Of a stretch of 11,999 bases of DNA, positions 7,210 to 11,999 are shown piece after piece. A model generated the notes under the pieces. It was not told where the DNA came from and made no database searches. It saw only the letters and a program-made list of their open reading frames with translations. Source of the DNA: an uncultured Methylococcaceae bacterium (GTDB lineage: Bacteria; Pseudomonadota; Gammaproteobacteria; Methylococcales; Methylomonadaceae); assembly GCA_903939355.1 (NCBI GenBank), contig CAJAHC010000139.1, positions 1-11,999 on the forward strand. The letters run 5' to 3'. A program made the translations under genes and the position numbers. Position 1 is the first letter of the stretch, and every line of letters starts with the position of its first letter.

Positions 7210-8174
7210 TTCGTTATTCAAGAGTAGTTGGTACGGGTGGCTATCTGCCAGAAGAAGTTCGTACAAATGAACAAATATCAGAAACTGTTGATACTTCAGA
7301 CAGTTGGATTTATGAACGAACCGGCATTAAAAGCCGCCGAATTGCTGGCGCACATGAATCTGCAGCAAGCATGGCTGAAATTGCTGCTAGACAGGCTATC
7401 GAAGCTGCTGGTTGTGATCCGCAAACCATCGATTTGATCATTGTTGCAACAGGCACGCCTGACCTAGTTTATCCGAGCACAGGTTGTTTACTACAACAGC
7501 GCTTAGGCATCAAAAATGCCGTTGCATTTGATGTGCAAGCGGCTTGTTCAGGGTCTATTTTTGCCTTAAGTATTGCCGATCAATATATTAAATCAGGTGC
7601 TGCTAAAACAGTACTTGTCGTTGGCTCTGAAATTTGCTCACGCATTGTTGACTGGACCGATAGAGGCACCTGTATTTTGTTTGGAGATGGCGCAGGAGCC
7701 CTTTTATTAAGTGTCACAAATGAGCCTGGGGTATTATCTACCCATATCCATTCAGATGGTGACTTCAAGGATCTTTTGTATTGCCCGCTACCACAAACAT
7801 CTGTAAATAAAAACGAACAGGAAGCAGGTTACATCAGTATGCGTGGTAACGAAGTCTTCAAAGTTGCTGTTAATACACTAGGCCGAATTGTCGATGAAAC
7901 GCTAGAAGCAAATAATATGGATAGATCTGAAATTGATTGGCTAGTTCCCCACCAGGCAAACATAAGAATTATTGCGGCTACTGCTAAAAAATTAAAAATG
8001 TCCATGAAGCAGGTTGTGGTGACGCTCGAAACTCAGGGCAACACCTCATCCGCTTCGGTTCTGCTTGCCTTTAACGAAGCTGTTCGTGATGGCCGTATTA
8101 AACGAGGACAAGTAGTTTTACTTGAAGCCTTTGGTGCAGGATTCACCTGGGGCTCTGCATTAATTAAATACTAA
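7206..8174 (+). CDS. fabH: 3-oxoacyl-ACP synthase III (KAS III)
   Basis: Condenses an acyl-CoA primer, usually acetyl-CoA, with malonyl-ACP to give 3-ketoacyl-ACP, the first round of type II fatty-acid synthesis. The 322 residues show the thiolase-fold triad in family motifs: C114 in [14 protein letters not shown]249 in VPHQANIRI and N279 in [16 protein letters not shown] lies at 160-165, and the C-terminus ends in the usual [13 protein letters not shown]. Length matches E. coli FabH (317). The ATG overlaps the plsX stop by four bases, and only a weak AGAGA precedes it. Primer preference cannot be read safely from sequence. Confidence 0.97.
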   Translation: MIRYSRVVGTGGYLPEEVRTNEQISETVDTSDSWIYERTGIKSRRIAGAHESAASMAEIAARQAIEAAGCDPQTIDLIIVATGTPDLVYPSTGCLLQQRLGIKNAVAFDVQAACSGSIFALSIADQYIKSGAAKTVLVVGSEICSRIVDWTDRGTCILFGDGAGALLLSVTNEPGVLSTHIHSDGDFKDLLYCPLPQTSVNKNEQEAGYISMRGNEVFKVAVNTLGRIVDETLEANNMDRSEIDWLVPHQANIRIIAATAKKLKMSMKQVVVTLETQGNTSSASVLLAFNEAVRDGRIKRGQVVLLEAFGAGFTWGSALIKY

Positions 8175-8191
8175 TTAAATCCCTTATCAAT

Positions 8192-9142
8192 ATGAACGAA
8201 CAGACAAACAATTTAGCTTTTATTTTTCCTGGACAAGGATCTCAATCCTTAGGCATGTTGAAAGACTTAGCTAATAGTCACATTGAAATAAAACACACTT
8301 TTGAACAAGCATCTGAGGCATTAAGTATCGATTTATGGGCTATAGTTGCAGATGGCCCAGAAGAGGCACTTAATCAAACGCAAAATACCCAGCCCGTAAT
8401 GCTGGCTGCCGGCTTTGCAGTTTGGGAGGTTTGGTGCAAACACAGTACTATTCGACCAAAATGGATGGCCGGCCATAGCCTTGGTGAATATACAGCACTC
8501 GTTTGTTCAGGTGCGCTGTCCTTTGAAGAAGGCATAAAACTCGTTGCAGTAAGAGGGAAATTAATGCAAGAAGCCGTGCCAGCTGGAATTGGTTCGATGG
8601 CTGCAATTTTAGGACTTGAAGATCAACAAGTTGTTAATATTTGTGCTCAAGTTGCCGAACATGAAGTTGTCTCTGCCGTTAATTTTAACGCACCCGGGCA
8701 AGTTGTCATTGCTGGCAATCTAGCTGCAGTTGAAAGAGCTATGCTTGCAGCAAAAGACATGGGAGCCAAGCGAGCCATCCTATTGCCAGTTAGTGTACCT
8801 TCTCATTGCGCACTAATGAAATCAGCCGCTGAAAAACTTGATACGTATCTCCTTAATACAGTTGTCGCTAACCCTAAAATGACTGTCATTCATAATGTAG
8901 ATGTTGCTTCACATAGCTCACCCGAACAAATTCGCGTGGCGTTATCACAGCAGCTATATCAACCTGTACGATGGGTAGAAACCATTAAACTATTGAATGA
9001 CCAAGGCGTTACCCGCTTTGTTGAGTGCGGGCCCGGCAAGGTATTAGTCAGTTTAAATAAACGTATAGTCAAAGATGCTGAGCATTTTTCTATCTATAAT
9101 TCTGAAACATTAACTGAGGTGTTGGAGCAATTCAATGACTAA
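8192..9142 (+). CDS. fabD: Malonyl-CoA:ACP transacylase
   Basis: Moves malonyl from CoA to the phosphopantetheine of ACP, supplying extender units for FabH and FabF. In 316 residues it shows FPGQGSQ (12-18), the nucleophile elbow GHSLGEY with S96, R121 in AVRGKLMQ for binding the malonyl carboxylate, H205 in VPSHCALM as catalytic base, and Q254 in QQLYQPVRW, all in register with E. coli FabD (S92, R117, H201, Q250). The start lies 17 bases after fabH with no strong binding site. The end overlaps fabG by 8 bases. Confidence 0.97.
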   Translation: MNEQTNNLAFIFPGQGSQSLGMLKDLANSHIEIKHTFEQASEALSIDLWAIVADGPEEALNQTQNTQPVMLAAGFAVWEVWCKHSTIRPKWMAGHSLGEYTALVCSGALSFEEGIKLVAVRGKLMQEAVPAGIGSMAAILGLEDQQVVNICAQVAEHEVVSAVNFNAPGQVVIAGNLAAVERAMLAAKDMGAKRAILLPVSVPSHCALMKSAAEKLDTYLLNTVVANPKMTVIHNVDVASHSSPEQIRVALSQQLYQPVRWVETIKLLNDQGVTRFVECGPGKVLVSLNKRIVKDAEHFSIYNSETLTEVLEQFND

Positions 9143-9863
9143 GCAAATAGCTTTAGTAACAGGGGCAAGTCGAGGTATCGGCAAAGCGATTGCCGAAAAA
9201 TTAACTGAAGATGGTTTTTTTGTTGTAGGCACCGCAACATCGGATGAAGGTGCCGACTCAATTTCTACTTATTTAGCTGATAACGGTAAAGGCCTTAAGC
9301 TTGACGTAGCCGATAGCGACTCAATCACAGCTGTTATTAAAACAATTAATGATGAGTTTGGCATACCTACAGTATTAGTTAACAATGCAGGTATAACTCG
9401 AGATAACTTATTGATGCGAATGAAAGATGATGAATGGGATGATATTATCAGCACTAATCTAACATCTGTTTTTCGCATGAGTAAGGCTGTTTTACGTGGC
9501 ATGATGAAAGTTAAATCAGGTCGCATTATAAATATATCATCCGTAGTGGGATTTACTGGTAATGCGGGACAAGCCAACTACGCAGCAGCAAAAGCCGGGA
9601 TGATCGGCTTTGCCAAATCAATGGCAAAGGAAGTTGGTTCACGAAACATCACTATTAACACCGTTGCACCTGGATTTATAGATACTGATATGACCAGAGA
9701 ATTAAGTGACGAGATTAAGGATACCTTATTATCATCGATTCCTTTGAATCGCTTAGGAAAGGGCAAAGAAATTGCTCATGCTGTAGCATTTCTGGCTTCG
9801 GCAGGCGCAGGTTATATTACAGGTGAAACAATTCACGTTAATGGTGGGATGTTTATGCCTTAA
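9135..9863 (+). CDS. fabG: 3-oxoacyl-ACP reductase
   Basis: NADPH-dependent reduction of 3-ketoacyl-ACP to 3-hydroxyacyl-ACP; a short-chain dehydrogenase that acts as a cytoplasmic tetramer. The 242 residues have TGASRGIGKAIA (cofactor glycine motif, 9-20), NNAGITRDNLL (83-93, N83-N84-A85-G86), and the active-site set S136, Y149, K153 within ISSVVGF and QANYAAAKAG. The C-terminal YITGETIHVNGGMFMP is standard. GGAG lies 7 bases before the ATG, inside the end of fabD, and the two frames overlap by 8 bases. It is followed at once by the acpP promoter region. Confidence 0.97.
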   Translation: MTKQIALVTGASRGIGKAIAEKLTEDGFFVVGTATSDEGADSISTYLADNGKGLKLDVADSDSITAVIKTINDEFGIPTVLVNNAGITRDNLLMRMKDDEWDDIISTNLTSVFRMSKAVLRGMMKVKSGRIINISSVVGFTGNAGQANYAAAKAGMIGFAKSMAKEVGSRNITINTVAPGFIDTDMTRELSDEIKDTLLSSIPLNRLGKGKEIAHAVAFLASAGAGYITGETIHVNGGMFMP

Positions 9864-9867
9864 TAGG

Positions 9868-9895
9868 GTGACATTACCGTAATATTCAGTATAAT
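9868..9895 (+). promoter_or_regulatory. Near-consensus sigma-70 promoter for acpP
   Basis: GTGACA at 9868-9873 (five of six) and a perfect TATAAT at 9890-9895, 16 bases apart, beginning five bases after the fabG stop. Transcription would start near 9902, giving a leader of about 100 bases before acpP. A separate acpP promoter fits the known need for ACP in large excess over the Fab enzymes. Confidence 0.7.
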
Positions 9896-9896
9896 T

Positions 9897-9928
9897 GCCA
9901 CGCCATCTGGATTTGACAGAGACGTGGC
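9897..9928 (+). promoter_or_regulatory. Interrupted hairpin in the fabG-acpP spacer
   Basis: GCCACG (9897-9902) pairs with CGTGGC (9923-9928); inside, TCTG (9906-9909) pairs with CAGA (9917-9920). The left outer arm lies at or before the predicted start of the acpP transcript, so the full stem can form only in read-through RNA coming from fabG, not in RNA from the acpP promoter. No T-run follows. It may serve processing or partial termination of the upstream message. Confidence 0.4.
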
Positions 9929-10003
9929 TCCAGTAAAAACTAATAACAATACCAATGTAAGTTTCAGAAACTGAACAACTATCATTGTTTGAGGAAAATA
10001 ATT

Positions 10004-10234
10004 ATGAGTAACATTGAAGAACGAGTAAAAAAGATTGTCGCTGAGCAATTAGGTGTGAAAGAAGATATCGCTAACGATGCTTCATTTGTAGATGATCTTG
10101 GTGCTGACTCTCTTGATACCGTTGAACTCGTTATGGCTCTTGAAGAAGAATTCGAATGCGAAATTCCAGATGATGAAGCCGAAAAAATAACAACTGTACA
10201 ACAAGCTATTGATTACGTAGAAAAAAACGCGTAA
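10004..10234 (+). CDS. acpP: Acyl carrier protein
   Basis: The small acidic carrier that holds growing acyl chains on a 4'-phosphopantetheine arm. The 76 residues run close to E. coli ACP (77-78): [11 protein letters not shown] at the start, [12 protein letters not shown] with the modified serine at S36, then [21 protein letters not shown]. One residue is missing relative to E. coli between helix I and the DSL motif, in the loop. I chose the ATG at 10004 rather than an in-frame TTG at 9989, because GAGGA at 9991-9995 sits 8 bases before the ATG and the protein then begins as the family does. It has one of the better binding sites in the cluster, and its own promoter upstream. Confidence 0.98.
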   Translation: MSNIEERVKKIVAEQLGVKEDIANDASFVDDLGADSLDTVELVMALEEEFECEIPDDEAEKITTVQQAIDYVEKNA

Positions 10235-10243
10235 GACTGATTC

Positions 10244-10272
10244 TCAGTGGATAGGCTAGTCTTATCCACTGA
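10244..10272 (+). terminator. Strong hairpin after acpP without a T-run (partial terminator or 3' stabiliser)
   Basis: TCAGTGGATAGG pairs with CTTATCCACTGA over 12 pairs (one G-T), with a five-base CTAGT loop, starting 9 bases after the acpP stop. No T-run follows (AACAACTGTTG), so full intrinsic termination is unlikely. Its place fits a block to 3' exonucleases, or partial termination leaving a short abundant acpP message. Confidence 0.55.
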
Positions 10273-10367
10273 ACAACTGTTGATAAACAATATGTACAAA
10301 AAATATCTGATAATACATCAGGTTTCTAGCATGTTAGATTGTTACCGTTGCTTTAAACAGTCTTTAA

Positions 10368-10415
10368 ATCACCTCCTCGCTAACCACTTCTTCACTTTTC
10401 TTACGGTACATTACA
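10368..10415 (+). promoter_or_regulatory. Pyrimidine-rich fabF leader with an anti-Shine-Dalgarno-like segment
   Basis: The bases just before fabF are mostly C and T from 10370 to 10403. They include ATCACCTCCT at 10368-10377, identical to the anti-Shine-Dalgarno end of 16S rRNA. No purine-rich ribosome binding site precedes the fabF start (nearest GG is in ACGG at 10403-10406). Translation by S1-type binding to pyrimidine-rich RNA, or low initiation, is a reasonable inference. Confidence 0.35.
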
Positions 10416-11660
10416 TTGAGTAAACGTCGAGTTGTTATAACTGGATTGGGTGCGGTTACATGTTTAGCCAACACTGTCACAGAAACATGGAATGGTATTC
10501 TTAATGCCCAAAGTGGTATAAGTCATATAGACTCTTTTAATATTTCTCCTTTTGCCAGCACGTTTGGAGGAGTTATAAGAGATTTTGATATTACACAATA
10601 TATTGCAGAAAAAGATGCAAAACGTATGGATGGTTTTATCCACTACGGAATTGCTGCAGGTTGTCAAGCTATTGAAGATTCCGGAATTGAAGTCACCGAA
10701 GCTAATGCGGAGCGCATTGGCGTAGCAATAGGTTCTGGAATTGGAGGCATCACAGGGATTGAAGATTGCTATGCCACCTACGAAAAAAATGGGCCACGCC
10801 GCATATCGCCATTCTTTGTTCCTGGTAATATTATTAACATGATTTCAGGTAACCTTTCAATCATATATGGCTTGAAAGGCCCTAACTTTTCTATTGTTAC
10901 TGCCTGCGCTACAGGCACACATAATATTGGCGATGCCGCCAGATTAATTAGTTATGGCGACGCTGACGTTATGGTTGCTGGCGGTGCAGAGCGTTGCACA
11001 ACGTCTCCAACTGCAATGGGCGGATTCGCTTCTGCCAAAGCTTTATCTCGCCGTAATGATGATCCAAAAGCAGCAAGCCGCCCTTGGGATATAGATCGTG
11101 ATGGTTTTGTATTAAGTGATGGCGCTGGTGTAGTTGTTCTTGAAGAACTGGAACATGCCAAGGCTCGTGGCGCCAGAATTTATGCCGAATTAATCGGCTA
11201 TGGAATGAGCGGTGACGCCTACCATATAACAACCCCATCAGCTGGTGGAGAAGGCGCAGCAAGATGTATGAGAAATGCCTTGCGTGATGCAGGGCTAAAT
11301 ACAACTGAAGTTGATTATATCAATGCCCATGGCACCTCTACTCCAGCAGGTGATCTTGGCGAAACACATGCTATGAAGGCAGCCTTGGGAGACCACGCTT
11401 ATAAAGTTGCAATCAGTTCTACAAAATCAATGATTGGTCATATGTTAGGTGCCGCAGGTGGTATTGAAGCAGTTCTTACAGCTTTAAGTATAAAAAATCA
11501 AATTGCCCCACCAACAATAAACCTAGAGCATCAAGATCCTGAGTGCGACCTTGATTTTGTTCCTAATACTGCAAGAGATATGAAAATTGAAGTAGCCATG
11601 TCCAATTCATTCGGCTTCGGCGGCACTAATGGTAGCTTGATTTTTAAACGTTACGATTAG
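10416..11660 (+). CDS. fabF: 3-oxoacyl-ACP synthase II (KAS II)
   Basis: Elongates acyl-ACP with malonyl-ACP, including the 16-to-18 carbon step of unsaturated chains. The 414 residues start MSKRRVVITGLG as in the family and carry the Cys-His-His triad: C164 in VTACATGTH, H305 in INAHGTSTPAGD and H342 in STKSMIGHMLGAAGG, plus the late NSFGFGGTNGS loop. The start must be TTG at 10416: no ATG or GTG lies between it and the in-frame TAA at 10365, and it gives the conserved SKRRVV. It follows acpP by 181 bases that hold a strong hairpin and a small CTGAT/ATCAG dyad (10307-10321); no clear promoter is visible there. A TTG start with a poor binding site suggests low translation relative to acpP. 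Confidence 0.96.
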   Translation: MSKRRVVITGLGAVTCLANTVTETWNGILNAQSGISHIDSFNISPFASTFGGVIRDFDITQYIAEKDAKRMDGFIHYGIAAGCQAIEDSGIEVTEANAERIGVAIGSGIGGITGIEDCYATYEKNGPRRISPFFVPGNIINMISGNLSIIYGLKGPNFSIVTACATGTHNIGDAARLISYGDADVMVAGGAERCTTSPTAMGGFASAKALSRRNDDPKAASRPWDIDRDGFVLSDGAGVVVLEELEHAKARGARIYAELIGYGMSGDAYHITTPSAGGEGAARCMRNALRDAGLNTTEVDYINAHGTSTPAGDLGETHAMKAALGDHAYKVAISSTKSMIGHMLGAAGGIEAVLTALSIKNQIAPPTINLEHQDPECDLDFVPNTARDMKIEVAMSNSFGFGGTNGSLIFKRYD

Positions 11661-11690
11661 CACTAAGGCGCTAACGCTACTTCTCTACTA

Positions 11691-11999
11691 ATGAATCTAG
11701 TCAATGGAGAGCTCAGGGAATACATAGAAGTTGCTGATCGAGGCTTTCAATATGGTGATGGGTTATTTGAAACAATCGCTGTAGTTAATGGACAACCTGT
11801 TTTTCTTGATAGACATTTAAATCGAATAAAAGCAGGTTGCTCTAGGCTAAAAATCCCTTTCCCAAACTTTGAGCTCCTGATCGCTGAAGCACATCAACTA
11901 TCCAAAGAATCGGATAATGCCATCCTTAAACTAATTCTTACTCGCGGATCAGGCGGGAGAGGTTATCGTCTGCCAGATAATGTTAATACCACGCGTGTC
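11691..11999 (+). CDS. pabC: Aminodeoxychorismate lyase PabC, N-terminal 103 residues, cut by window end
   Basis: A PLP enzyme of fold type IV that releases pyruvate from 4-amino-4-deoxychorismate to give p-aminobenzoate for folate. From the ATG at 11691 the frame stays open to the window end. Visible motifs are RGFQYGDGLFET (residues 17-28), the RHLNRI stretch that follows it, and LTRGSGGRGYRLP near the end, all as in E. coli PabC. The PLP-binding lysine lies further on, beyond this window. Branched-chain aminotransferase and D-amino-acid aminotransferase share the fold, but position directly after fabF (30-base gap) is the standard place for pabC. No good binding site is seen (AAGG is over 20 bases away). 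Confidence 0.93.
   Translation, partial: MNLVNGELREYIEVADRGFQYGDGLFETIAVVNGQPVFLDRHLNRIKAGCSRLKIPFPNFELLIAEAHQLSKESDNAILKLILTRGSGGRGYRLPDNVNTTRV

Noticed and set aside
10278..10316. Possible fabF promoter (TTGATA with a later TATCTG or GATAAT)
   Set aside because: Spacing and -10 matches are poor; neither pairing gives a credible promoter.
10969..11304. Minus-strand frame of 111 residues opposite fabF
   Set aside because: Composition is that of a reverse-frame reading of fabF, and fabF is certain here.
1..11999. Search for CRISPR arrays, tRNA or rRNA genes, insertion sequences, toxin-antitoxin or defence genes
   Set aside because: None seen on either strand; all sizeable coding regions belong to well-known housekeeping or metabolic families.

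Overview
The window reads as an ordinary chromosomal stretch from an AT-rich gammaproteobacterium. The best taxonomic evidence is the block yceD-rpmF-plsX-fabH-fabD-fabG-acpP-fabF-pabC, which has the same gene order as in Escherichia coli and its relatives. The YceD and RpmF sequences also look gammaproteobacterial (YceD starts ML and ends in an [14 protein letters not shown] tail; RpmF carries RRSHDAL and LRHH). The maf gene that often precedes yceD is not here. A free-living, possibly C1- or glycolate-using aquatic lineage would fit the neighbours (glycogen synthase, hydroxypyruvate isomerase, tartronate semialdehyde reductase), but that is weak inference.

Layout. Positions 1-5108 hold five minus-strand genes: glgA (3' end cut off by the window edge), a TauE/SafE-family permease ending 27 bases before glgA, a small secreted RlpA-like double-psi beta-barrel protein, and the overlapping pair glxR-hyi. 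Two gaps here hold no convincing gene: 2240-2712, rich in inverted repeats, and 3148-3415. A divergent spacer of about 280 bases (5109-5388) separates glxR from the plus-strand cluster.

Positions 5389-11999 hold the plus-strand fatty-acid and ribosome cluster. YceD is linked in many bacteria to 23S rRNA and ribosome homeostasis, and RpmF is ribosomal protein L32. PlsX makes acyl-phosphate from acyl-ACP for phospholipid synthesis. FabD loads malonyl onto ACP, FabH starts chains, FabG reduces the 3-keto intermediate, AcpP carries the chain and FabF elongates it. PabC, cut by the window end, belongs to folate synthesis. Most junctions overlap or are short, as in an operon. The exceptions are three hairpin-bearing spacers, after rpmF, before acpP and after acpP. 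These, with a near-consensus promoter before acpP and a TTG start without a clear ribosome binding site on fabF, suggest that acpP is expressed above its neighbours.

I found no mobile element, CRISPR array, tRNA, rRNA, toxin-antitoxin or defence system, and no undescribed system that I could defend. The best leads are regulatory: a 16-base perfect palindrome on the -35 of the cluster promoter, a probably near-leaderless yceD message, and the hairpin and start-codon arrangement around acpP and fabF.
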